From Acetobacteraceae bacterium (GTDB lineage: Bacteria > Pseudomonadota > Alphaproteobacteria > Acetobacterales > Acetobacteraceae): a stretch of DNA of 64,000 nt. The position numbers were made by a program, and so were the translations under genes. The notes under the pieces were generated by a model. That model made no database searches and had not been told where the DNA came from. It saw nothing but the letters and a program-made list of their open reading frames with translations. Positions 44,340 to 52,736 of this stretch are shown here, piece by piece; position 1 is the stretch's first letter, and each line of letters begins with the position of its first letter. The stretch is taken from the NCBI GenBank assembly GCA_003506895.1, contig DNXO01000026.1:27280-91279 (forward strand), written 5' to 3'.

Positions 44340-46376
44340 ATGAGCTTCCGATCCCTCTACCGTCACGGCTTCGCCCGCGTCGCCGCATGCACCACCCGCA
44401 CCGCGCTGGCCGACCCGGTCACCAACGCAGGCACCATCCTGGCCATGGCCGCGCAATGCCACAACCAGGCGGTCGCGGTCGCGGTGTTCCCGGAACTCGG
44501 CCTGTCCGGCTACTCGATCAGCGACCTGCTGCAACAGAAAACCATGTTGGACGCTGTGGAAACCGCGATCGGTTCAGTGATCGCCGGCTCCGCCGATCTG
44601 ATGCCGCTGCTGCTGGTTGGCGCCCCGCTGCGCCACCTCGGCGCACTCTATAACTGCGCCCTGATCATTCACCGAGGCACCCTGCTGGGCGTCGTTCCGA
44701 AAATCCACCTGCCGAACTACCGGGAGTTCTACGAGCCCCGCCACTTCGTCTCAGGCGACGGCACCGACGGCGGGTCCATCACCATCGGCATGCATACCGC
44801 CCCGTTCGGCACCGACCTGCTGTTCGCGGCCACCGACATACCGGGCCTGATCGTCCACGCGGAAATCTGCGAGGATGTCTGGGTACCCAATCCCCCCAGC
44901 GGTGAAGCCGCTGTCGCCGGCGCAACCGTGCTGGCCAACCTGTCCGCCAGCAACATCACCATCGGCAAGGCGGAAACCCGCCGCCTGCTGTGCCGCTCCC
45001 AATCCGCCCGCTGTCTGGCGGCTTATCTGTACGCCGCCGCCGGCGCCGGTGAATCCACCACCGACCTTGCCTGGGACGGCCAGGCCTCGGTGTTCGAGAA
45101 CGGCAACGTGTTGGCCGAGACCGAACGGTTCCCCGTGGCGGATCAGGCGGCCATCGCCGATATCGACCTGGACATGCTGATCCAGGAGCGCCTGCAAATG
45201 GGATCGTTCGATACCAACCGCCGCCGCCACGCGCGGCCATACCGCCGCGTTGGTTTTACGGTCGGGGCACCCACCGAGGATGTCGGCTTCCGCCGCAAGA
45301 TCGAGCGCTTCCCATTCGTCCCGGCCGACGTCGCTCGCCTGGAGCAGGATTGTTACGAAGCCTACAACATTCAGGTGTCCGGCCTGGCGCAGCGCATCCG
45401 GGCCACCGGCGTGAAGAAAGTGGTGATCGGCATCTCCGGCGGGTTGGACTCAACCCAGGCACTGCTGGTCTGCGCGCAGGCGTTCGACCTGCTGGGCCTG
45501 CCGCGTGACGGAATCCTGGCCTATACGATGCCGGGGTTCGCCACCTCGGATTACACCAAATCCAACGCCTGGGCCTTGATGAACTCGCTGGGCGTCAGCG
45601 CGAGCGAACTGGATATCAAACCCGCCGCGAAACAGATGCTGACCGACCTGGGACACCCCTACTCCACCGGTCAGTCAGTCTACGACATCACGTTCGAGAA
45701 TGTTCAGGCCGGCCTCCGCACCGACTACCTGTTCCGCTTGGCGAACCATCAGGGTGGCCTGGTGATCGGCACCGGCGACCTGTCGGAACTGGCGCTTGGT
45801 TGGTGTACCTATGGCGTTGGCGACCAGATGGCGCATTACAACGTCAACGCCGGGGTGCCGAAAACCCTGATTCAGCATTTGATCCGCTGGATCATCGGCA
45901 CCAAACGTTTCGCTGACGACGTGCTTGGAACGCTGGATGCGATCCTTTCAACCGAAATCTCCCCCGAACTCGTTCCGGTGGGCGAAGGCGAGGTTCCGCA
46001 AAGCACCGAGGCCAAGATCGGCCCCTATGCGTTGCAGGACTTCACGCTGTTCCACGTCCTGCGCTACGGCTTCCCGCCGTCGAAAATCGCCTTCATGGCG
46101 CTGCACACCTGGGAGGACCCGGAACGCGGCGACTGGCCGCCGCACTTCGATACCGACCGCCGCGTCGCCTATGACCTGAAGCAGATCCGGCATTGGATGC
46201 AGGTGTTCCTGGCCCGCTTCTTCGCCTTCAGCCAGTTCAAGCGCAGCGCGATGCCGAACGGCCCGAAAGTCTCCGCCGGCGGCTCATTATCGCCACGCGG
46301 TGACTGGCGCGCACCGTCGGATGGCAATGCCGCGGTCTGGCTGGCGGAACTTGAGCGAAACATTCCAGCGGAATAA
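44340..46376 (+). CDS. nadE: Glutamine-dependent NAD+ synthetase
   Basis: A 678-residue two-domain enzyme making NAD+ from deamido-NAD+, ATP and glutamine. The N-terminal nitrilase-type glutaminase has Glu52 (FPELGLSGYS), Lys121 (PKIHLPNYREFYE) and Cys177 (AEICEDVW). The C-terminal synthetase has the PP-loop SGGLDST (366-372) and GTGDLSELALGWCTYGVGDQ. Length and wording match the long actinobacterial/proteobacterial NadE. Followed after 3 bp by a TauE/SafE permease. Confidence 0.95.
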   Translation: MSFRSLYRHGFARVAACTTRTALADPVTNAGTILAMAAQCHNQAVAVAVFPELGLSGYSISDLLQQKTMLDAVETAIGSVIAGSADLMPLLLVGAPLRHLGALYNCALIIHRGTLLGVVPKIHLPNYREFYEPRHFVSGDGTDGGSITIGMHTAPFGTDLLFAATDIPGLIVHAEICEDVWVPNPPSGEAAVAGATVLANLSASNITIGKAETRRLLCRSQSARCLAAYLYAAAGAGESTTDLAWDGQASVFENGNVLAETERFPVADQAAIADIDLDMLIQERLQMGSFDTNRRRHARPYRRVGFTVGAPTEDVGFRRKIERFPFVPADVARLEQDCYEAYNIQVSGLAQRIRATGVKKVVIGISGGLDSTQALLVCAQAFDLLGLPRDGILAYTMPGFATSDYTKSNAWALMNSLGVSASELDIKPAAKQMLTDLGHPYSTGQSVYDITFENVQAGLRTDYLFRLANHQGGLVIGTGDLSELALGWCTYGVGDQMAHYNVNAGVPKTLIQHLIRWIIGTKRFADDVLGTLDAILSTEISPELVPVGEGEVPQSTEAKIGPYALQDFTLFHVLRYGFPPSKIAFMALHTWEDPERGDWPPHFDTDRRVAYDLKQIRHWMQVFLARFFAFSQFKRSAMPNGPKVSAGGSLSPRGDWRAPSDGNAAVWLAELERNIPAE

Positions 46377-46379
46377 ATC

Positions 46380-47126
46380 GTGTCGCATTTCATCCTCCTC
46401 GCTCTGGCCGGGCTACTGGCTGGAACGATGAACGCCGTCGCGGGCGGCGGCTCGTTCGTGTCGTTCCCCGTTATGGTGCTGGTCGGGCTGCCGCCGATCG
46501 CCGCCAACGCAACCAGCACGGTGGCACTGTTCCCGGGAACCATCGCCAGCACCTGGGCCTATCGCGACGATCTGCGCGGCATCGCCGGGGTCAGCCTGAA
46601 ACTGCTGATACCGATTAGCATTCTGGGCGGCACCACCGGCGCGATCCTGCTGCTGGTAACACCAGGCGCGGCGTTCGACGCGGTGATCCCCTGGCTGCTG
46701 CTGCTCGCCACGCTGACGTTCGCGGGCGGGCGGAATCTCGGCGACTCGCTACAACGCTACATCCGGATAGGCCGCCCCACGTTTCTGGCGATCCAGTTCA
46801 TTCTGTCGATCTACGGCGGCTATTTTGGCGGTGCGATCGGCCTGATGATGATGGCGGTCTGGACGCTGATCGACTCATCTGAATTGAAAGCGATGGCCCC
46901 GACCCGCACCGCCCTGGTCAGCGCGGCTAACGGCGCCGCGGTGATCTGCTTCGCCATCGCTGGTGCGGTCCGCTGGCCGGAGATGCTCGCAATGATGGTT
47001 TCCGCGATCGCAGGTGGCTACTACGGCGCCCGGTTTGCCCGTCACCTGCCGCCCCAGGTGCTGCGCTGGTTTGTCGTCGCGCTGAGCGCCACGGTGACTG
47101 TCGCGTTCTTTATCCGGCGGTATTAA
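46380..47126 (+). CDS. TauE/SafE (TSUP) family membrane protein
   Basis: A 248-residue protein with about eight membrane helices. The family opening is GLLAGTMNAVAGGGSFVSFPVM and the second repeat is GYFGGAIGLMMMAVW. TSUP members export or import sulfite, sulfonates or other organosulfur anions. GTG 46380 lies three bases after nadE, so translation is probably coupled. Ends on TTAA shared with the convergent nrnC stop. Confidence 0.85.
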   Translation: MSHFILLALAGLLAGTMNAVAGGGSFVSFPVMVLVGLPPIAANATSTVALFPGTIASTWAYRDDLRGIAGVSLKLLIPISILGGTTGAILLLVTPGAAFDAVIPWLLLLATLTFAGGRNLGDSLQRYIRIGRPTFLAIQFILSIYGGYFGGAIGLMMMAVWTLIDSSELKAMAPTRTALVSAANGAAVICFAIAGAVRWPEMLAMMVSAIAGGYYGARFARHLPPQVLRWFVVALSATVTVAFFIRRY

Positions 47127-47785
47127 CGGCTTTGATGCGCGAACAGGTCCGGGGTTTCGTAACCCAGAAGATCGAGCCGAGCGCGAACCGGTAGGAAATC
47201 GAAACAGGACTCCGCCAATTCCAGACGGTTTTCGCGGATCAGAATCGCTTCCAGCTTGGCCCACAGCGCATGCAGATACAGCACGTCGGAGGCGGCGTAA
47301 GCCAGTTGCTCCGACGTCAGTTCCATCGCGCCCCAGTCCGACGACTGTTGCTGCTTGGACAGATCGACGCCCAGCAACTCCTTGCACAGATCCTTCAGGC
47401 CGTGCTTGTCGGTGAAGGTGCGGACCAGCTTGGCGGCGATCTTGGTGCATTTAACCGGGGCGACGGTGATGCCGAGGGAATGTTGCAGAACCCCCACATC
47501 GAATCGGCCGAAGTGCATCAGCTTCACGACAGCCGGATCGCTCATCAACCGCTTCAGGTTGGGTGCCTCGAAACCGCGGCCACCGCGTTCGGGCGGGATC
47601 AGTTGCACCATATGGGCATGCCCGTCACCGCCGGACATCTGCACCAGACACAGCCGGTCGCGATGCGGGTTCAGCCCCATCGTCTCGGTATCGACGGCGA
47701 CCACGGGGCCGAGCGAGAGACCCTCGGGCAGGTCGTCCCGGTAGAGGTGGATGGTGCCGTTAGGCATGAACTGTGTGATGCTCAT
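47123..47785 (-). CDS. nrnC: Short RNase D / nanoRNase NrnC-type 3'-5' exonuclease
   Basis: A 220-residue DEDDy exonuclease domain without the HRDC domains of E. coli RNase D. Acidic residues are in VAVDTETMGLNP (Asp32, Glu34), HFGRFDVGVL and YAASDVLYL, the last with the DEDDy tyrosine. This short alphaproteobacterial form matches NrnC, which degrades oligoribonucleotides of a few bases in species lacking Orn. Start at ATG 47785. A tRNA-Leu gene lies just upstream on the same strand. Confidence 0.82.
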   Translation of the reverse strand: MSITQFMPNGTIHLYRDDLPEGLSLGPVVAVDTETMGLNPHRDRLCLVQMSGGDGHAHMVQLIPPERGGRGFEAPNLKRLMSDPAVVKLMHFGRFDVGVLQHSLGITVAPVKCTKIAAKLVRTFTDKHGLKDLCKELLGVDLSKQQQSSDWGAMELTSEQLAYAASDVLYLHALWAKLEAILIRENRLELAESCFDFLPVRARLDLLGYETPDLFAHQSR

Positions 47786-47796
47786 GAGAAAAAAGT

Positions 47797-47883
47797 TGGT
47801 GCCCAGAAGAAGACTCGAACTTCCACGACCTTGCGGCCACAGGTACCTGAAACCTGCGCGTCTACCAATTCCGCCATCTGGGC
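47797..47883 (-). tRNA. tRNA-Leu (anticodon CAG)
   Basis: On the minus strand, GCCCAGA pairs with TCTGGGC as acceptor stem. The D-arm contains GGTAGAC and the anticodon stem CAGGT/ACCTG encloses loop TTCAGGT with anticodon CAG. A long variable arm typical of tRNA-Leu follows. The T-loop is GTTCGAGTC. CCA is encoded (47799 down to 47797). Length is 87 bases. Confidence 0.95.
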
Positions 47884-48039
47884 AACCGATTGTTCGCGAT
47901 CCTTGCGAACTCAGGGTGGGCCGGCGATGTAGCCGCCGGCCGGGTCCCCGTCAACCGCTGTTTTCGATAATTCTGCGACCGGTCTTGAGAGCCGCGCGCG
48001 CCGGGGGTATCAGACCGTCACGGATAGGAGACCAGGGCG

Positions 48040-48999
48040 ATGGCGACGCGGCGCGTGGCAACAGTTTTCGGCGGTTCGGGCTTTATCGGCCGCTACGTGG
48101 TCAAGCGACTGGCCCAGCAGGGCTACGTCGTGCGGGTGGCGGTGCGCGACCCCGAGGCCGCCTTGTTCCTGAAATCGATGGGCGCGGTCGGCCAGATCGT
48201 GCCGCTGTATGCCTCGGTGATGTCCGAGCCGACGGTGCATCGCGCGATCGAGGGCGCGGAGGTTGTGGTCAATCTTGTCGGCTTGCTGACTGACAGCCGA
48301 GCGGCGTCATTCCAGGCGGTTCATACCGAGGGCTCGGAGCGGATCGCCCGCATCGCCACCGCTGCTGGCGTCGCGCGGCTGATCCAGGTATCCGCCCTTG
48401 GCGCCGACCCGAACAGCCCCAGCCGGTACGCCTCGACCAAGGGGAAAGCGGAACAGGCGGTGCTGGCTGCGTTCCCGGCGGCGACCATCCTGCGTCCGTC
48501 AGTCGTCTTCGGGGCGGAAGACAAGTTCTTCAACCGTTTCGCCGGGCTTGCGCGTATCTCGCCGATCATGCCGGTGATCTCGGGCGAAACGAAGATGCAA
48601 CCGGTGTACGTCGGTGATGTCGCCGACGCCGTCATGGCCGCTCTGGCGTCATCGGCGACCGAGGGCAGGACCTATGAACTGGGGGGGCCACGGGTGTGGA
48701 CGTTCCGGGAGATCCTGGCGTTCATCCTGAAGCAGATCAACCGCGACCGGAAACTGATCGACATTCCGATGGGAATTGCCCGGATGCAGGCCTGCGTCAT
48801 GCAGCATTTGCCTGGCAAGCCGCTGACCCCGGACCAACTGGTCATGCTGTCCAAGGACAATGTCGTAACACCGGGCGCACTGGGCCTGTCCGACCTGGGG
48901 ATCGTGCCGCGGCCGGTGGAACTGGTCGTGCCGCCGTATCTGGCCCGGTACATGCCCGGCGGTGGGCGCCGGCCAGTGGTTCCCCTGCCCGCGCACTGA
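48040..48999 (+). CDS. NDUFA9-like complex I accessory / NAD(P)-binding atypical SDR
   Basis: A 319-residue extended/atypical SDR with the N-terminal motif TVFGGSGFIGRYVVKRLA. NLVGLLTD and RLIQVSALGADPNSPSRYASTKGKAEQ carry the family Tyr-x-x-x-Lys equivalent. The C-terminal domain (GPRVWTFREILAFIL) binds an acyl or quinone-like partner. In alphaproteobacteria and mitochondria this family is the NDUFA9 complex I subunit or related. Start at ATG 48040 behind an AGGAGA site. Confidence 0.82.
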   Translation: MATRRVATVFGGSGFIGRYVVKRLAQQGYVVRVAVRDPEAALFLKSMGAVGQIVPLYASVMSEPTVHRAIEGAEVVVNLVGLLTDSRAASFQAVHTEGSERIARIATAAGVARLIQVSALGADPNSPSRYASTKGKAEQAVLAAFPAATILRPSVVFGAEDKFFNRFAGLARISPIMPVISGETKMQPVYVGDVADAVMAALASSATEGRTYELGGPRVWTFREILAFILKQINRDRKLIDIPMGIARMQACVMQHLPGKPLTPDQLVMLSKDNVVTPGALGLSDLGIVPRPVELVVPPYLARYMPGGGRRPVVPLPAH

Positions 49000-49040
49000 A
49001 ATCAGCGACCAACCGGGACATCCATCCACGGGAAACGACC

Positions 49041-49072
49041 ACGCGCGATAGTCGTCTGGTATCGCGCGTTTT
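49041..49072 (+). terminator. Intrinsic terminator of the NDUFA9-like gene
   Basis: ACGCGCGATA and TATCGCGCGT form a 10-bp stem around nine bases, followed by TTTT, 41 bp after the stop codon. Confidence 0.8.
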
Positions 49073-49116
49073 CGTATTTGACGCCCCGCGGCCTACGCGG
49101 CCGGGCGGAGGACAAC

Positions 49117-49212
49117 ATGACAAAATGGTTGCAGCACCTTCAGTACTGCAACAGAACTTTATGCAAATATCACAAATTGAGACGATCTCCAAGGTTGACT
49201 CCCCCACCGTAG
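49117..49212 (+). CDS. Possible 31-residue peptide with a good ribosome binding site
   Basis: GGAGG (49107-49111) lies five bases before an ATG that opens a 31-codon frame. The predicted peptide is basic, with two cysteines (positions 11 and 16) and a KYHKLRRSPR stretch, ending in three prolines. Codons are AT-richer than in neighbouring genes. It could be a leader peptide or a small effector or substrate of the genes downstream; it could also be chance. Confidence 0.25.
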   Translation: MTKWLQHLQYCNRTLCKYHKLRRSPRLTPPP

Positions 49213-49218
49213 CGTCGT

Positions 49219-49234
49219 GCAAATTTTAATTTGC
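49219..49234. promoter_or_regulatory. 16-bp AT-rich palindrome upstream of the heme-oxygenase-like gene
   Basis: GCAAATTTTAATTTGC is a near-perfect palindrome (7-bp arms, 2-base centre) inside the AT-rich gap 49073-49408. It lies about 175 bp before the next gene. It has the form of a dimeric regulator site. The rest of the gap shows no other gene; a short GC-rich self-complementary area near 49340 was noted only. Confidence 0.45.
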
Positions 49235-49408
49235 TCCATCGATACGAAACGAATAGAATTAATCGAAGGATCCCCGGGAGGGCGAACATACGAATGCACG
49301 GCAAGCCGTTGAGAACCGGTTGCCCTGCCTAGCGCTGCGCAGGCGTCGCGCCGGTGACGCTGAACCCTCTCGAGATTCCAGATAAACCATGGTCGTAGGA
49401 GAATAAAA

Positions 49409-50182
49409 ATGCTGTCTTCGGGGGTAATCTCCGCGTCGGAACGTCCGTCCGCCATGGACTTCCCGGCACGTATCGCTGCGATCGCGGCTATCCACCAGCC
49501 TTCGGGAAAGCCTTTTTTTCAGCGCCTCAAGGCGCTGCCGCCATCAATCGCGGCTGATCCCATGATGCTTGGTGAACTGTATCTGATTTATCAGGCAGCG
49601 ATGCATGCGACACGCGCCGCCGTCTATTACCTGCCGCACCTCGACAGCCCGGCGATGCGTAAACGCAAGCTGCAAATTTTTATCGACGACGACGGTCTGC
49701 CGGGTGGTGATACCCATCATTACCAATTGACAAGAGCCTTCAAGAATATGGGCGCCTTGTGCCCGATCGGTGATGAAGACTTCGGTGACGCTGATGAATT
49801 GGTCGATCATCTCGATCCCGCCACGGCGGAGTTCGTCCAACTGGCGAAGACGCTTTATGCGCGCTCCCTTGGTCCATGGTGCATCGTGGAAACGATGTCC
49901 GACGACTGGATGCGGGCCCTCGCGGACGCTCTGTCCGTCCATTTCCCAAATATTACAAAGGAACCTTATTTCGCCGATTGTTTTTCACAGGGCGTGGAAG
50001 AGCGGCATGCGGAAGAGGCAATCGCGGTGACACAATTGGTGCTTGAGCGGCGTCCGGAACTGCTGGCCCAAACAATCGAGGATGCGCAAACCATGGCCCG
50101 AGCGCTGGATGGCGTATGGGTTGTGATGGATCAGATCGTGAAGGCCACGATCGCCAAACATGAGAACGCGCACGCTACCTGA
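49409..50182 (+). CDS. Heme-oxygenase-fold (iron-containing redox/TENA-like) protein
   Basis: A 257-residue, mostly helical soluble protein. The order of segments follows the heme-oxygenase-like diiron fold: LYLIYQAAMHATRAAVYYL (Glu56, His66), DDDGLPGGDTHHYQLTRAF with His103-His104, KNMGA, IVETMSDDW (Glu161), and PYFADCFSQGVEERHAEEA. In the last, the usual HxxxDxxH ligand triplet appears as Ser193-xxx-Glu197-xx-His200. AGGAGAATAAAA lies before the ATG. Function unknown; metal binding is inferred. The hybrid kinase begins 82 bp downstream on the same strand. Confidence 0.5.
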   Translation: MLSSGVISASERPSAMDFPARIAAIAAIHQPSGKPFFQRLKALPPSIAADPMMLGELYLIYQAAMHATRAAVYYLPHLDSPAMRKRKLQIFIDDDGLPGGDTHHYQLTRAFKNMGALCPIGDEDFGDADELVDHLDPATAEFVQLAKTLYARSLGPWCIVETMSDDWMRALADALSVHFPNITKEPYFADCFSQGVEERHAEEAIAVTQLVLERRPELLAQTIEDAQTMARALDGVWVVMDQIVKATIAKHENAHAT

Positions 50183-50208
50183 TGAGATCACCCTCTCTTT
50201 TCCCGCAC

Positions 50209-50244
50209 GAATCTCCCATGCCATGGGTTTCCCATGGGAGATTC
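50209..50244. promoter_or_regulatory. 12-bp inverted repeat before the hybrid kinase
   Basis: GAATCTCCCATG (50209-50220) and its complement (50233-50244) flank 12 bases that contain CCATGGG, so the arms can pair in more than one register. It ends 20 bp before the kinase start. It could be an operator, an attenuating hairpin or the terminator of the preceding gene; there is no T tract. Confidence 0.5.
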
Positions 50245-50264
50245 CCTGACGCATCGCGCGGGCT

Positions 50265-52664
50265 ATGACCGGGTGCCGGCTGCGGAGGTTCGTGGGTCAT
50301 TGCCGGGCGGTCTGCCTGAACCGGTGGGCCGCCCTGAACCGCTGGTCGGTCAGCCTGACAACGAAAATGTTCGTGCTGGTGGTGATCGCGGTGATGCCCG
50401 CGCTCGCCATCCAATCATATAACGAATACGATCTTCGGCGATCGCGCGAAGACGACATCCGTAACAAGACCGTTCAGATCACCAAGCAATTTGGCGCCGA
50501 GATGGGCGAGATCAAAGAAGGTGCGCGCCAGTTCCTTCAGGTGATCAGCCAGCTCCCACCGATTAGTACACTGGACATGGACGGCTGCGCCAGGCTTCTC
50601 GCGACGTTGAACGCCAGAACGCCTTACTACAGCGTGTTGGGCGTCGCTGACCCAAGCGGCAGGGTTCGGTGTACCAGCAGGCCGTCCGCATTGTCGTCAG
50701 TAGCCAATTTTCCATTCTTCAAGCGGGCCATGGCACAGACCGATCTCGCGGTCGGCAATTACTGGGTCGATCCGGTCAACGGTCAAAAGCAAATCCATTT
50801 TGCGTTACGATTCTCGGAAGAAGCTGACGGACCCATTTCCGGCGTCGTATTCGCCGGCCTCGATCTGACCTGGCTCTCTGAACATCTCAAAGAACGTGGG
50901 CTGACGCCGACTCAATCGATCCTGATCGCGGATCGGGAAGGCAATATCATCGCGCGCCTGCCGAATCCGGCGGCGCTGGTCGGCAAGAACATGCGCGGCG
51001 GCCACGCCGAAATCATGGACGGCAACACCGCCGGCTGGGAAGAGTCCAGGGGCGTGGACGGGGTTGACCGCATTTTCGGTTACGTTCCCCCGGCGCTGCC
51101 GCCAAAGGATTTCTTCCTGAGCGCGGGTGAGTCGAAGACTGCCGCCTTTTCCTCGATCGACCATGTCACCCGCCGCGGCATATTCCTGGTTTTGACCGGA
51201 CTTTTCCTGGCGATCTATGCAGCGTGGCAGGGCGGGCGAATCTTTATCAAACGTCCGATCCAGGCGCTGCTCCAGGTGGCGGTAGAGTGGCGAAACGGCA
51301 ATTACGCGGCGCGCAGCCGGGTTGAAAAGCATCTTTCCGAAATCGGCCAGCTAAGCCTCGCTTTCAACGATATGGCCGAGGCCGTTGCGACCCGCCACAG
51401 TGCCCAGCTACAGGCGGAAAGCCGGCTTCTGGACCTTAATGTCACGCTGGAGGATCGGGTCGCGGAAAGAACGCGGGAACTGGTCGCGGCAAATCGCGCG
51501 AAGTCTCAGTTCCTGGCGAACATGAGCCATGAGTTACGCACCCCAATGAATGGGGTTGTCGGCATGGTGGAGCTGCTGCTGCAAACCGAACTTCAGCCCA
51601 ACCAGAAAATGTTCGTCGAAATGGCCCAGCGTTCAGCCGAATCGATGCTCGGTCTGATCGGTGGCATCCTGGATCTTTCAAGAATTGAAGCAGGAAAATT
51701 CACACTCGAATGCAAGAAGTTTGATCTTCGACAAGTATTAGATGACGTAATTTATATGCAGAGTTCGGTAGCGAACCAAAAAGGCCTGCGATTGTCGCTA
51801 TCGGTAGCGCCGAACCTGCCGACGGCGCTGGTCGGCGACGCCCTCCGCCTTAGCCAGATCTTCAACAATCTTATCGGCAATGCGATCAAATTCACCGACA
51901 CCGGCACGGTCACCGTACATGCAGCGCTGCTGGAGGCAACGGCGGATGCCGCGGTCGTCCAGTTTGAGGTGACCGACACGGGAATTGGCATCTCGCCGGC
52001 CGATCAGGCGATTATCTTCAACGCATTCACTCAGGCGGACAGCAGCAATACAAGGCGGTTTTCCGGCAGCGGCCTGGGTTTGAGCATTTGCCGCGACCTG
52101 TGCGCGTTGATGGGCGGGTCCATTGACGTGAACAGCGAACCGGGTGTCGGCTCGACCTTCCGCTTTACCGCCCGTTTCATCCAACAGCCCGAGGCAATTA
52201 AGCCACAGGTCAACCGAAAGTCCGTGACTGAGGTTGTCGAGGCCCCCGCCGCCAGTCCGGATGCATCGCCAGCCCGAACCGACAGCACAACGCACAAACG
52301 ACGCGCGCTGGTGGTCGAGGATAATGCCATCAACCTGATGGTGGCAGTCGGTGTGCTGGAGAACCTCGGTTGGTCGGTGGCTACCGCAACCGATGGACTG
52401 GAGGCGCTGGCAGCGCATGAGAAAGATCGTTTCGACGTCATCTTCATGGACTGCCAGATGCCGGCGATGGACGGCTTCGAGGCCACGGCTGAAATCCGCC
52501 GGCGGGAAGCGGCAGGTGCTGCTCGCACGCCGATCGTCGCCCTGACCGCAAGTGCCTATCAGAACTACCGTGAACGCTGCCTGCAAGCCGGGATGGATGA
52601 ATTCGTCCCCAAACCGTTCACCCGTCTGGCGATCGAGACGGCGTTGATGGCTGTGTCGCTTTAG
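50265..52664 (+). CDS. Hybrid sensor histidine kinase/response regulator
   Basis: A 799-residue membrane protein. Membrane helices at about 35-50 and 304-322 enclose a 250-residue periplasmic domain with Cache-like elements (YYSVLGVADPSGRVRC, ILIADREGNIIARLP). Then come HAMP (about 325-380), a coiled coil, HisKA with His422 (NMSHELRTPMNG), the ATPase N box NNLIGNAIKFTDTG and G boxes DTGIGISP and GSGLGLSIC. A C-terminal receiver has Asp729 in IFMDCQMPAMDG. There is no Hpt or output domain, so a separate phosphotransfer partner is needed. ATG 50265 gives a short basic N-terminus. Confidence 0.9.
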   Translation: MTGCRLRRFVGHCRAVCLNRWAALNRWSVSLTTKMFVLVVIAVMPALAIQSYNEYDLRRSREDDIRNKTVQITKQFGAEMGEIKEGARQFLQVISQLPPISTLDMDGCARLLATLNARTPYYSVLGVADPSGRVRCTSRPSALSSVANFPFFKRAMAQTDLAVGNYWVDPVNGQKQIHFALRFSEEADGPISGVVFAGLDLTWLSEHLKERGLTPTQSILIADREGNIIARLPNPAALVGKNMRGGHAEIMDGNTAGWEESRGVDGVDRIFGYVPPALPPKDFFLSAGESKTAAFSSIDHVTRRGIFLVLTGLFLAIYAAWQGGRIFIKRPIQALLQVAVEWRNGNYAARSRVEKHLSEIGQLSLAFNDMAEAVATRHSAQLQAESRLLDLNVTLEDRVAERTRELVAANRAKSQFLANMSHELRTPMNGVVGMVELLLQTELQPNQKMFVEMAQRSAESMLGLIGGILDLSRIEAGKFTLECKKFDLRQVLDDVIYMQSSVANQKGLRLSLSVAPNLPTALVGDALRLSQIFNNLIGNAIKFTDTGTVTVHAALLEATADAAVVQFEVTDTGIGISPADQAIIFNAFTQADSSNTRRFSGSGLGLSICRDLCALMGGSIDVNSEPGVGSTFRFTARFIQQPEAIKPQVNRKSVTEVVEAPAASPDASPARTDSTTHKRRALVVEDNAINLMVAVGVLENLGWSVATATDGLEALAAHEKDRFDVIFMDCQMPAMDGFEATAEIRRREAAGAARTPIVALTASAYQNYRERCLQAGMDEFVPKPFTRLAIETALMAVSL

Positions 52665-52736
52665 CCGTGCCTATCGACCAGAGCATACTCGCGGCTGCCG
52701 GGGCGACGCCTTCACCACCGGTCGGGACTTGAAGCC

